Shown: positions 34,233-42,563, numbered from the stretch's first letter. The stretch: DNA of 64,000 nucleotides from JBCDKH01 sp964388485 (GCA_964388485.1 CAYMAS010000012.1:1-64000), one strand, 5' to 3'. Notes: a model not told the origin generated them from the sequence alone. Made by a program: numbers and translations.

Positions 34233-34691
34233 TCAGAGCACGCCATACCGCTCGTACGCATCGGTGGCTGACATGCCGTTGAGGATCGCTTTGCGAGCGT
34301 GGCTCTCCATGCCGAGCTTCTGCCAGGCCATGTCGGCTAGATCGCTCGGCACGAAAACCACACCATCGGCATCGGCATCGGCATCGGCATCGGCATCGGC
34401 ATCGGCACCGACGACGTCGCCGGTCCGCACCGTCACACTGCCCACCGTCATCGGCACATCAAAGGCCGCGACCCGCTGACGGTGCTGGCTGTCGAGCGGG
34501 CTGGTGCCACGGGCGACGCAGGCGAAGCCCATCGCGTTCATCTGCTGTGTGTCGCGGACGAGGCCGCCGATGATTGCAACCCCCGCGTAAGCTTCAACGA
34601 TGCTCGTCCCTCTGATTTTGGCGGGAACGGGTCCGTCAGGGTTTCCGGAGTCTGGCCGGCGTTGGGAGTATGTTCGGTCCTTGAGGATCAT
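34233..34691 (-). pseudogene. N-terminally truncated RraA-family protein with (Ala-Asp) repeat
   Basis: 152 aa remain open. Family marks of RraA/HMG-aldolase-like proteins are AGVAIIGGLVRDTQQMNAMGF (with the R-D of the active site), VARGTSPLDSQHR and VPMTVGSVTVRTGDVVGADADA...DGVVFVP. The first 60-100 residues that normally precede the G-G-x-x-R-D motif are missing and replaced by unrelated sequence (MILKDRTYSQRRPDSGNPDG). The usual ADADGVV turn is expanded by a hexanucleotide repeat into seven to eight Ala-Asp units. It is likely non-functional, though a short active form cannot be excluded. Confidence 0.65.
34364..34405. repeat. Hexanucleotide microsatellite (CATCGG)x7
   Basis: Seven perfect CATCGG units. 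Read on the minus strand, they encode alternating Ala-Asp inside the RraA-like frame. Six-base units keep the frame when copy number changes. Confidence 0.95.
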
Positions 34692-34751
34692 GGGGCGTTT
34701 CAGAGGGATCGACCCGTTCAGTCTGACAGAATCCTAGATCAACATTCAGCG

Positions 34752-34787
34752 GAACGCAAGCCTCTGCCGAGGCTTGCGTTCTTTACC
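34752..34787. terminator. Strong hairpin, probable terminator
   Basis: A 13-bp perfect stem (34752-34764 with 34769-34781) around TGCC, followed on the plus strand by TTTACC. It lies between the end of the PhyH gene (minus strand) and the RraA remnant. The minus-strand side lacks a T-run. It looks like the terminator at 16520-16560. Confidence 0.55.
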
Positions 34788-34818
34788 GATCCTCCGCCCA
34801 CACGTTCGGCACAGGGCG

Positions 34819-35790
34819 TCACCCGCCGACACCGCTGCCTTTCTCGAACGTCATCGTGCGGCCGGGTCGTCCCTTGGGCTTGACCGCCTGCACGATCTGA
34901 CGCTGGCTATCGGTCAGCTTGCCGAGGAACTCGTCACTCGGCAGATAATTCAGCCGATTCGCCAGGAGGTGCGGGCTGTAGCGGTAGACCATGATGCGGC
35001 GTTCGCCGTCGTTGATCCTCGGGACGCTGCCGTGACAGATGCCGTCGGTGAACATAAGAGCGTCGCCAGCCTTCATGTTGACCTCGCACATGCCGATCGT
35101 TTCGGGCCCGCTCAGGCCGCTGTCCCAGGCCTGGCTACCGCCGCCGCGTTCGACGACGGCCGGGTGCGGGAAGCGAGCCTTGTGGCTGGCGGGGATCAGG
35201 CTCGTGCCGCCGTCGCCGGGTCCGATGTCGGTCAGGGCCATGAGGATGTTGATCTGGCCGACGGCCCACTTGCCGTTGTGCCAGCTGAAAAGCCCGGTGA
35301 ACCTGACGTTGTCGCCGCCGGCGTGCGTGGGGATGTACCCGCCGCCCTGTCGCACGTTCAGAAAGCACTCGTCGATGCTGAGCTTGTGACCCGGCGTCTC
35401 GATGTATCGTCGCACCTGGTCGATCCACGTCGGGCTGTCGATGAGGTCCTGAAAGACCGGCTCGTCGGCGGCCATCACGTTCTGGAAGTTCACGCCGTCC
35501 GTGCCGCTGCCGTAGGTGTGCACCTCGACGTCGCCGATCCAGTCGCCGCTGGACAGGTTCTGGCGATCCTGGCGATCGACCCACGCGTTGATCCGCGAGA
35601 CCTGGTCGCCGCTCAGGACGTTGTGCAGCACCCGGTAGCCATAGACGTCGAACAGATAGTCTTGCTCGCCCTCGCTCAGCTCGCGGTCCGCCGCCCAGTC
35701 AGGCGCCAGCGGCAGCGTCGGCTGGCGGTCGGGTTTCGATCTGGGGGAGTCGGTAGATTGAATGTTCGGGCTGTCGGTGCTGGTGGTCAT
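34819..35790 (-). CDS. Phytanoyl-CoA dioxygenase (PhyH) family protein
   Basis: 323 aa. GGAG 7 nt before the ATG. The cupin-like double-stranded beta-helix of Fe(II)/2-oxoglutarate oxygenases is read from the helix EQDYLFDVYGYRVLHNVLS, the strand pair SIDECFLNVRQGGGYIPTHAGG, the segment QINILMALTDIGPGDGGTSLIPASHK and the C-terminal GDALMFTDGICHGSVPRINDGERRIMVYRYSP, with the distal Fe-binding His and the 2-oxoglutarate Arg. The proximal H-x-D pair is less clear (THAGGD). Planctomycetes have many such proteins of unknown substrate. It is divergent from the AraC regulator at 35907. Confidence 0.85.
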   Translation of the reverse strand: MTTSTDSPNIQSTDSPRSKPDRQPTLPLAPDWAADRELSEGEQDYLFDVYGYRVLHNVLSGDQVSRINAWVDRQDRQNLSSGDWIGDVEVHTYGSGTDGVNFQNVMAADEPVFQDLIDSPTWIDQVRRYIETPGHKLSIDECFLNVRQGGGYIPTHAGGDNVRFTGLFSWHNGKWAVGQINILMALTDIGPGDGGTSLIPASHKARFPHPAVVERGGGSQAWDSGLSGPETIGMCEVNMKAGDALMFTDGICHGSVPRINDGERRIMVYRYSPHLLANRLNYLPSDEFLGKLTDSQRQIVQAVKPKGRPGRTMTFEKGSGVGG

Positions 35791-35906
35791 GGTGTGTCTC
35801 CGGATGAGGTAAAGCTGCAGCCTTTCGGCATCGGCCGCATGCTGCGCAGGCGTCCGCTCGGCCGCAGCGGGTTTGTTCGAGCACGCCGTTTCTGCTGTAG
35901 GACTGC

Positions 35907-36884
35907 ATGGTGTTTGTCTTGGATCAACGGCCTTGCCGCCGACGGTCGCGAACTATGCAGCATGCGGCGGGTCGTGTCCTTGCACGATTCGGCAACTTGT
36001 GGTCACCTTGTGTCGTGTCGACGCTCGATCTCACCGCTGCTCCCGTTGAGATGGTCGTTGTGCGCCAGGGTCGCATCGGCTGGGTCAAGCGTCGGCGCCG
36101 CAGCAGCACGATGTCGATCACGCGTCCGCAAGGGCATCGGCACGAGGAACTGGAACTGAACCTCGTGGTCCGCGGCACGATGACGCTCATCGCCGATGCC
36201 GCACGACTACGCGTCGGGGCCGACACACTGCTGTGGCTTCGGCCGGATCGTGGGCATCTACTGCTCGAAGAGAGTGAAGATCTGGACATCATCGTCGCAG
36301 TGTGGCGGCCGCAGGTGCACAGCGAGATGTCGACGCGTACGGACATCGATCGACCGCGTCGGCTCGACGAGCGTCGGTCGGCTGACCTGATCGCGACGGC
36401 AACGCGGCTGTCGGACATCGACGCTGACGCCGATGACGAGCACCACGCCGTCGGCATGAAGTGGCTTCTCGCAGAGGCTGCAGCGGCGTATGACGCGTGT
36501 GACGATCTGCCGATGGGTTCGGCCTTGCACCCGGCCGTCGAGCAAGCAGCGGCTTGGCTGGCAACGCACGCGTCAAACGAGGCGTCGAACGATCTGGCCG
36601 ACCTCGCCCGCCGTTGCGGACTGAGCCGGTCGCGGCTGAGTCGCCTGTTCGTCAAACAGATCGGCACGACGCTCGTCGAGTACCGTCAACGCTGCCGCCT
36701 CGACGTCAGCTTGCGCCTCCTCGGAGCCGGCGGACGCGACGGCACGCCGGGCCGCGTCAACCTGCTCGAAGCCGCCCTCGCCGGCGGGTTCGGCAGCTAC
36801 AGCCAGTTCTACCGAGCGCACCTGCGTCACCTGGGTCGGCCGCCGAGCAAGCGTCACGAACCTAGAAGGGCCGCGTCAAAATGA
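35907..36884 (+). CDS. AraC-family transcription regulator
   Basis: 325 aa if the first ATG is used; an ATG at 35955 (MQHAAGRVLARFGN) is also plausible. Residues about 50-130 form a cupin-type sensor (PQGHRHEELELNLVVRGTMTLIA), and about 225-315 form the AraC double helix-turn-helix (LADLARRCGLSRSRLSRLFVKQIGTTLVEYRQRCRL, then FGSYSQFYRAHLRHLGRPPSK). It is divergent from the PhyH gene, which is its most likely target. It could also act on the nearby ridA/hydrolase module; that is inference. Confidence 0.85.
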   Translation: MVFVLDQRPCRRRSRTMQHAAGRVLARFGNLWSPCVVSTLDLTAAPVEMVVVRQGRIGWVKRRRRSSTMSITRPQGHRHEELELNLVVRGTMTLIADAARLRVGADTLLWLRPDRGHLLLEESEDLDIIVAVWRPQVHSEMSTRTDIDRPRRLDERRSADLIATATRLSDIDADADDEHHAVGMKWLLAEAAAAYDACDDLPMGSALHPAVEQAAAWLATHASNEASNDLADLARRCGLSRSRLSRLFVKQIGTTLVEYRQRCRLDVSLRLLGAGGRDGTPGRVNLLEAALAGGFGSYSQFYRAHLRHLGRPPSKRHEPRRAASK

Positions 36885-37101
36885 TCGAGAGCGGAGCATC
36901 TCGCCATGCTGCCTCGGCCGATGGAGAGTTCATACCCAATCTGGACCAATCGTGCACCCGGAAGGATCTCGCCGCTTTCCATGGAGCGAACCGCCGGCTC
37001 GTCCTAGGGGAGGTCGAACGTCTTCTTTGCTCGATAATGGCATGTTCGAAGCAGAATTCGTTCCAAGCCCGGTGGCAGCTCTCATCTGCAGGTGCTGCTG
37101 A

Positions 37102-37482
37102 TTAAAGCGTCGCCTGCGCGTCGATTTCGACGAGCAGACCTTCTTCGGCCAGTTCCGAACCAATCGTTGTGCGGGCGCAGCGATGGTCACCGATCCACTC
37201 TTTGAAGATCGCGTTGAACTCGGCGAAGTCGCGGCGGACGTGGCTCAGATAGACACGCATCCGCACGAGCCGGTCGCGGCTCGTGCCGGCCCGTTCGAGC
37301 ACTTCGTCAATGAGCGCCAGCGTCTGCCGCGTCTGCTCGGCGAGGCCGCCTTCGACGACGGCGTTCGTCTCACGGCTGTAGCCGACGAAGCCGCTCAAGA
37401 ACACGTCGTCGCCGCGGATCACGGCCTCGGCGATCGGGAAGTCGTCGCCGGCGGGATCGAGGAGGATCTTCAGGTCGTGCAT
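37102..37482 (-). CDS. RidA-family protein (module B)
   Basis: 126 aa. Paralogue of 24229-24666 with the same block order: DDVFLSGFVGYSRETNAV, QTRQTLALIDEVLERAG, VRMRVYLSHVRRDFAEFNAIFKEWIGDH, CARTTIGSELAEEGLLVEIDAQA. The substrate Arg is conserved. It probably acts as an enamine/imine deaminase. It is divergent from the second large hydrolase across an operator-like palindrome, exactly as in module A. It lacks the C-terminal tail of its paralogue. No Shine-Dalgarno is seen. Confidence 0.9.
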   Translation of the reverse strand: MHDLKILLDPAGDDFPIAEAVIRGDDVFLSGFVGYSRETNAVVEGGLAEQTRQTLALIDEVLERAGTSRDRLVRMRVYLSHVRRDFAEFNAIFKEWIGDHRCARTTIGSELAEEGLLVEIDAQATL

Positions 37483-37537
37483 GTGTCAGCTGGTTTGGGA
37501 GGTGGTCGATGAACGCATGTCTTGCGGCAAAGTTGGC

Positions 37538-37552
37538 GGAACGCTACGCTCC
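37538..37552. promoter_or_regulatory. Palindromic operator candidate, copy 3
   Basis: GGAACGCTACGCTCC matches 11 of 15 positions of the perfect copy at 24758-24772 and is itself nearly palindromic. It lies in the same place: between ridA and the large hydrolase, 44 nt before the ATG at 37597. Confidence 0.5.
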
Positions 37553-37596
37553 GCATTCCGGAACGGCCAAGGCGGCCACATCTCAAGAGACCCATC

Positions 37597-40578
37597 ATGA
37601 TCAAGACGCAAATCTGTCGGCTTTGTTCGGCGGTGCTCGCTGTCGCGAGCTTCGCCAACCCGTCGTCCGCTCAGACGCTGCAGACGGGGTTCGACGACAT
37701 CACCATCGATGGTGACGAGCGATGGCCCGGCTGGACGCTCTCGCCTTGGGCTCCGGAAGGAACGACAATTGCCGTGACCGACGGCCGCCTCGTTGCAGAG
37801 GACGCGAGTGCGACTGACGCCGCCGTCCTCACCTTCACGGCCGACGACGCGACGACGGCAAACAGGGTCGACATCTCGTTCCAGCTGCAAATTGACGTGC
37901 CCGCCCGGTCCGCCGACGCCGGCGATGACAGTCACTTCGCCTTCGTCCGCTTCGGCCCGTCGTACGACGAGGGGCTCGGCTTCCTGCGGTTCATCCTCAC
38001 GCCCGACTCGGCCGACGGCGGGTCGATGTTCGTCGACATGCTCGTCGGCGACGACATCGTCGGCTCCGCCTCCGGCGACCGCAGCTTGCCGACCGGCAAG
38101 CCGCTCGACGTGAAGCTCAGCCTCGACCTCGACGCCGGTACCTACACCGTCACGATCGGCGACGACGTCAAGCTCGACGGCGGGGCGGTCGCGACGGGGG
38201 CGACGAAGGCGTTCAAGGTGCTGAGCCTGCACACGCCATCGAAGGGCATGGCCGAGCTGGCAGTCGACGACCTGTCGATCGCTCCCGCTCCCGCTCCCGC
38301 TCCCGCTGCCGAGGCGAAGGCGGCGACGTTCCCGACGCGCGACGAGCCGCTGCCGGAACTGCTGGCCCTCAAGAACGACATCGACCTGCGCGGCGGCCGA
38401 CTCGTCGAGACCCGCGACTTCGACCTCCAGGAAGACGACGCCGCCTGGCAGTTTCAGCCGCACCTTTACTACTGGCCGATCAAGGACGAGTCGGGCCTGA
38501 CCGCGTGGCGATCAGCCGTCGAGAAGGAGTGGATCGGCCGCCACCTCTACAGCCTCAAGACGTTCCCGATCGAGTCGAACCGCAAGTACGTCGTCACCGC
38601 GCTCGTCAAGTCGGACTTCGTTCGGGCCGACGTCGAGATCGACCTCGGCGTCGAGATGCTCGACGAGGACCACGAGATCCTGCCCGCGATGCGTGCCGCC
38701 GGCCTGCCCGCCGACACCGCCGGCGACCCGGCGAACATCGACGGCTGGGTCCGCTGGGAGTGGCAGTTCGTCACCGCCAACTACGACCACCCGGTCAAGG
38801 GTCGATTCATCTTCCGCCACAACATCGGCTACACCGACGTGGACGACATCGACGTCCGCCTCGCGCAGGTGAAGCTGATCGAGCTGCCCGTCGAGGAACA
38901 CGCCGTCGAGGGCGACGGCACGGACCTCGTCACCTTCCGCGGCGGGCCTGGGAACCTGCCGATGGCCGTCGAGAGCGTCGACGAGCAGGACGGCGTCATC
39001 ACGGTCGTGACGACCGGCACGAAATTCACATTCGACACGAAGGCCGACCGCGTCAGGGCTCGCCAGCGGATCGACTTCAAGCGCGACCTTTTTGACGCCG
39101 ACTTCTCGCTGCCGCTGGCGAACCTCCAAGTGGTTCGCCACGACGACACGGTCGCTGTCCTAAAGAACGAGCACGTCGCGATCGGCGTGCAGTGCGACGG
39201 CATGGCGGCGGTCGTGCCGCTGGAACCGATGAACGTGACGGCCACCGCGCAGATCGGCGGCGTCTTCAACCGGCTCGGCCGCGGCAGCGTCTACGCTGGC
39301 GACGACTTCGGCGGCTTCGCCATCAACACCTACCCCGTCATCGGCAGCGGCACGACCGTCGACTTCGGGGCCGTCACGAGCGACCTCTGGTTCGAGGGCC
39401 TGGCACGCAACGACACCAACACCCTCGCCCCCGAAGGCGAGGAGTCACAGCCGGGCTGGCAGGTCCGCTGGAGCCTCAAGCCTGGCGAACGCATCTTCCT
39501 CAGCGGCTTCCCCTGCCGGCCGTTCGACTGGGAGCAGAGCTTCAACGAGCGTTACCAGCTGACCCACCGCGAAAACGAGATCGCCGGCTACGACTCAGAC
39601 TGGTACCGCGCCAACGACGTGATGATCCTCTGGGATTTTCACCAGAGGCAGTGGGGCATGGGCTTCAGCGACAACTACCTCCCGATCGACGCCGACAACA
39701 CGCAGGCGCACATCAAGGCGATCCAGGAACAGGGTCTGAAGGTCATGCCTTACAACTCGGCGTGGTTCCACCGCACGCGCGACGCCGACGTCTGGATCGA
39801 AAGTGCTCGCCGCATGATCGAAGATGAAGGATTTCAAGGCATGTACAGCGACGGCCTGCCGGCGGTCGAGTGGCTCGTCGGCTACGAGGAGATGCGCATG
39901 CTCCGCGAGCTGCTGCCCGACGGCCTGATCCGCGTGCACGACTCGCTGCCGCAAAGCGGCCGGCACGTCGCCGAGTACGCGCCTTACGTCTACACCTACG
40001 CGAGCACGACCTACCAAGCCGAGCACGTCGAAACCGAGGCCGGCCCCGGCTGGCCGTGGGTGCGTTACGTCATCAGTTCCTACCGCCAGAGCAACGCCAT
40101 CGGCGACATCAAAGGTGACATGTGGCGCGGCTTCGGCGGCGACGAGCCGGAACAACAAACGAAGAGCCGTCTGGCCGGGCTCGTCTGGAACGCCCGGCCC
40201 GGCAGCGGGGCACCGAATTATCTGCGGGACGTCGCACCCGTGTGGGACAAGCTCGAGGCGAACTGGCGCGAGCACGGCGACGACCCGTTCTACTACGACC
40301 GCCACTATCTGCCGCTCGCCCAGGAGCTGACCGGCTTCCGCGTCGGCCGGGCGGCGATGCCGATCATGCAGGTCGACGGCGACACGATCACGCTCAGCAC
40401 CAAGGCGACCGGCGGCGTGTCGATGCACTACACGCTCGACGGCTCCGAGCCGACCGCAGATTCGCCGACGGTCGACGGGCCGATCACGGTCGGCGATGGC
40501 CAGACGCTCAAGGCGATCACGCTCGCCGACGGCTTGGAGCCCAGCGCTGTCGCAATCTACCCGTTGCCGACCGACTGA
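37597..40578 (+). CDS. Large multidomain secreted hydrolase-like protein (module B)
   Basis: 993 aa, colinear with the 24806-27748 protein. Signal peptide (MIKTQICRLCSAVLAVASFANPSSA), jelly roll (FAFVRFGPSYDEGLGFLRFIL), a linker APAPAPAPAAEAKA coded by GCTCCC repeats at 38281-38304, a carbohydrate-binding-like sandwich (WQFQPHLYYWPIKDE), the putative catalytic region (ILWDFHQRQWGMGFSD, VMPYNSAWFHRTRDAD, MYSDGLPAVEWLVGYEEMRML) and a chitobiase-like C-terminal sandwich (MHYTLDGSEPTADSP). Candidate catalytic acids are the same as in module A. The gene ends with the same TGATG overlap onto an M81 start, but that M81 gene is truncated. Confidence 0.75.
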   Translation: MIKTQICRLCSAVLAVASFANPSSAQTLQTGFDDITIDGDERWPGWTLSPWAPEGTTIAVTDGRLVAEDASATDAAVLTFTADDATTANRVDISFQLQIDVPARSADAGDDSHFAFVRFGPSYDEGLGFLRFILTPDSADGGSMFVDMLVGDDIVGSASGDRSLPTGKPLDVKLSLDLDAGTYTVTIGDDVKLDGGAVATGATKAFKVLSLHTPSKGMAELAVDDLSIAPAPAPAPAAEAKAATFPTRDEPLPELLALKNDIDLRGGRLVETRDFDLQEDDAAWQFQPHLYYWPIKDESGLTAWRSAVEKEWIGRHLYSLKTFPIESNRKYVVTALVKSDFVRADVEIDLGVEMLDEDHEILPAMRAAGLPADTAGDPANIDGWVRWEWQFVTANYDHPVKGRFIFRHNIGYTDVDDIDVRLAQVKLIELPVEEHAVEGDGTDLVTFRGGPGNLPMAVESVDEQDGVITVVTTGTKFTFDTKADRVRARQRIDFKRDLFDADFSLPLANLQVVRHDDTVAVLKNEHVAIGVQCDGMAAVVPLEPMNVTATAQIGGVFNRLGRGSVYAGDDFGGFAINTYPVIGSGTTVDFGAVTSDLWFEGLARNDTNTLAPEGEESQPGWQVRWSLKPGERIFLSGFPCRPFDWEQSFNERYQLTHRENEIAGYDSDWYRANDVMILWDFHQRQWGMGFSDNYLPIDADNTQAHIKAIQEQGLKVMPYNSAWFHRTRDADVWIESARRMIEDEGFQGMYSDGLPAVEWLVGYEEMRMLRELLPDGLIRVHDSLPQSGRHVAEYAPYVYTYASTTYQAEHVETEAGPGWPWVRYVISSYRQSNAIGDIKGDMWRGFGGDEPEQQTKSRLAGLVWNARPGSGAPNYLRDVAPVWDKLEANWREHGDDPFYYDRHYLPLAQELTGFRVGRAAMPIMQVDGDTITLSTKATGGVSMHYTLDGSEPTADSPTVDGPITVGDGQTLKAITLADGLEPSAVAIYPLPTD

Positions 40579-40694
40579 TGGGACGCCCCCGCATCGCCGT
40601 CGTCGGGCTGTACCACGAGTCGAACAGCTTCAGCGACAAGCCGACCGGCCCGCGACGAGGTGGCCGACTGTCCCCGCGAGCCTCAGCCAGATGA
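40578..40694 (+). pseudogene. 5' remnant of an M81 (MlrC-like) peptidase gene
   Basis: Translation gives MGRPRIAVVGLYHESNSFSDKPTG and then 14 unrelated residues to a stop. The first 24 residues align with the start of the intact M81 protein at 27748 (RPRVAVLGFIHESNSFNRVPTG) at the same overlap with the hydrolase stop. The remaining about 450 codons are absent. A deletion after the second hydrolase gene is the simplest reading. Confidence 0.85.
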
Positions 40695-41034
40695 GAGACC
40701 ACATGCTGCATCCGGCGCCATTTACGCCGACCGCGTCCGATGGCGTCATCGCGCCCAGACCGGTAGACCCGCGGGCTTGCTGAGGTGTCGATTGCCGCGC
40801 ACTCGGAACAGCGTTGGCCGCGATCCAATGGCGTGTTGGCAAGGCCCGTGGCCGCTGTACCCGCGTGGGAAGTGGGCCTGAACAGTCGGAATGAACAATC
40901 GACTTGCATTCCGAAAACTCTTCATTTAGAATCCGCGATATGGAACGGCGGGGTGTTCTGAAGACGGTTCGTCATCTACCTTGCCCGCCGCGTCACGCGA
41001 CGCGGACGATCCGACCCTGAACCAGGAGAATCCG
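40695..41034 (+). promoter_or_regulatory. Gap with promoter TTGCAT-17-TAGAAT of the second LamG gene
   Basis: No gene is seen here. The -35 TTGCAT (40904-40909) and -10 TAGAAT (40927-40932) are 17 bp apart. GGAATG (40888-40893) and CATTCC (40907-40912) form an inverted repeat overlapping the -35. The promoter is about 100 nt before ATG 41035 and may have become necessary, or remained, after loss of the M81 gene. Confidence 0.65.
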
Positions 41035-41889
41035 ATGCAGAAGCAGACCCTTGCCGCCCGCGGCACCCTCGCCGCAGTCGTCGCGACGAGCACCGCCTTC
41101 GTCGCCACCGCCTCGGCGGCGCCCGTTGCGAGCTACTACTTCCAGGACACGCTTGCGGCCAACGAGGCCGGCGTGCCGACGCTCGTCGCCGTCGACCAGA
41201 CGGGTGCCAACGCGTTCGTGACCGCCACCGTCCCGACCAACTTCACGGTCGACCCGCAGCCGACGACGTCGCAGACCGTCTACCGCTTCGACGGCGCGGC
41301 CGGACCAAACAATAACGCCGGCCTGATCCTGCCCGACGCCGGCGACCTGCTGACCAGCAGCAACACGTACACACTTGAACTCGTGTATCGGTTCGACAGC
41401 CTCGAAGACTTTCCGAAGATTGTCAACTTCTCCGAGTTGAACAACAACTCCGGGATCTACGCGGATGATCTAAACGGCACCCGCAACATCGTCAACATTT
41501 ACCTGGAAGACGACACGGGGACGTTCCTCAACGATGCGTCACCCGACGGTCCCGCGGCCGGCGAGTTCGCGTCGCTCGTCATCACGTCAGACGGCGGCTT
41601 GCTCGACCTCTACCTCAACGGGGCACTCGTATCAGACGACTTCAACCCGCAGGGCTTCTTTCAGATTGACTCCGGTGAAGATCTTACCTTCTTCCTCGAC
41701 AGCTTCGCCCAGGCGCTGTTCTTCAGCAGTGGGGAGGTGGCCAAGATCGCGCTCTACGACTCGACGCTGAGCGACACCGAGATCTCGGATCTGGCTTCGG
41801 CACCCTTCGCGGCCATTCCCGAGCCCGCGTCAGCTGCAGTCCTTGTACCGTCGACCCTCCTCCTGCTTCGTCGAAGGTTGCGCGGCTAA
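41035..41889 (+). CDS. LamG-like PEP-CTERM protein (module B)
   Basis: 284 aa. AGGAGA precedes the ATG. Signal peptide to about residue 29 (VVATSTAFVATASA), then a jelly roll aligned with the 29507-30313 protein: YRFDGAAGPNNNAGLILPDAGDLLTSSNTYTLELVYRF, LDLYLNGALVSDDF and SSGEVAKIALYDSTLSDTEISDLASAPFAAIPEPASA. The C-terminal PEP-CTERM signal is IPEPASAAVLVPSTLLLLRRRLRG. It is expected to be exported and sorted by exosortase. Its partner enzyme would be the secreted hydrolase upstream. Confidence 0.9.
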   Translation: MQKQTLAARGTLAAVVATSTAFVATASAAPVASYYFQDTLAANEAGVPTLVAVDQTGANAFVTATVPTNFTVDPQPTTSQTVYRFDGAAGPNNNAGLILPDAGDLLTSSNTYTLELVYRFDSLEDFPKIVNFSELNNNSGIYADDLNGTRNIVNIYLEDDTGTFLNDASPDGPAAGEFASLVITSDGGLLDLYLNGALVSDDFNPQGFFQIDSGEDLTFFLDSFAQALFFSSGEVAKIALYDSTLSDTEISDLASAPFAAIPEPASAAVLVPSTLLLLRRRLRG

Positions 41890-42236
41890 GCACGCGTGCA
41901 GCAGCTAATCCGAAGCGAAGATTTGAATGCGAGCAGGCTGCGGAAGGATGCCGAGCTGGACGAATGCGAATTAGTTGATCTTCAGCTTTCCGGTTTGAGC
42001 GGCTACTTAGCGGTGCCACTTCAGGTGCCGCACCCGCCGCTCGACAACAACTTGCCGGCGATACAGGTGGCGGTCGATCGAAGCGGACGGCCTCGCAATG
42101 TTGACGCCGACAACTACGCACCCCGGACAGGAGTCCATCGTTCTGCTTCGACTCGGCCGTATTGCCTAGCGGCAGCGTCGCGGCAAGAATGCGTCGCCCG
42201 ATAATGCCGATTATGTGAAGATCGCCTTTTAGTGTT
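41890..42236. other. Intergenic stretch, nothing recognised
   Basis: No frame shows a family motif, and no promoter or hairpin stands out. It probably contains further decayed sequence of the sulfatase remnant that follows. Confidence 0.4.
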
Positions 42237-42493
42237 CAAGGTCAGCTGTCTCACTGGAAGTCGTCCGGTCATCGTTGCCGCCGGCTCGATGCTGGCGGCT
42301 TTGAGGAAGGCCGGGCCCAGGTCCATGAGGCTCACGAAGTCGTCGCTGACAAAGTCGCCGCGAATCTTTGCGAACCAGCTGATCGCCGGCGGGACGGCGG
42401 TGCCGGGTGCGTAGGTGCCGACGCCGTTGCCGACCGGTGGTTGATATCGTTGACGGAGGTGATGAAGACGACCGTGTTGTCGACCTCGCCAAC
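42237..42493 (-). pseudogene. Frameshifted sulfatase remnant
   Basis: Two fragments in different frames read as the late core of a sulfatase. Fragment one (42446-42493) is RVGEVDNTVVFITSVND, matching the usual DNTxVxFTSDNG. Fragment two (42237-42425) is GTAVPPAISWFAKIRGDFVSDDFVSLMDLGPAFLKAASIE in content, matching GTRVPLIIRWPgki...DFVSLxDLxPTFLEAAG and ending in MTGR. The N-terminal catalytic Cys region is gone. A three-copy 21-22-nt tandem repeat (42500-42563) abuts it. Confidence 0.75.
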
Positions 42494-42499
42494 TCGTTC

Positions 42500-42563
42500 G
42501 GACACGTCGAGCAACTTGTTGGACACGTCGAGCAACTCGCTCGGACAGGTCGAGCAACTCGGC
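42500..42563. repeat. Tandem repeat, three imperfect 21-22-nt units
   Basis: Units beginning GGACACGTCGAGCAAC occur at 42500-42520, 42521-42542 and 42543-42563 (the last with GGACAGG). They sit at the 5' edge of the sulfatase remnant, in line with slippage in a decaying gene. Confidence 0.85.

Noticed and set aside
42500..42563. Possible CRISPR array (three similar units)
   Set aside because: Units are contiguous with no spacers, only three copies, and no cas gene is near; it is a simple tandem repeat.
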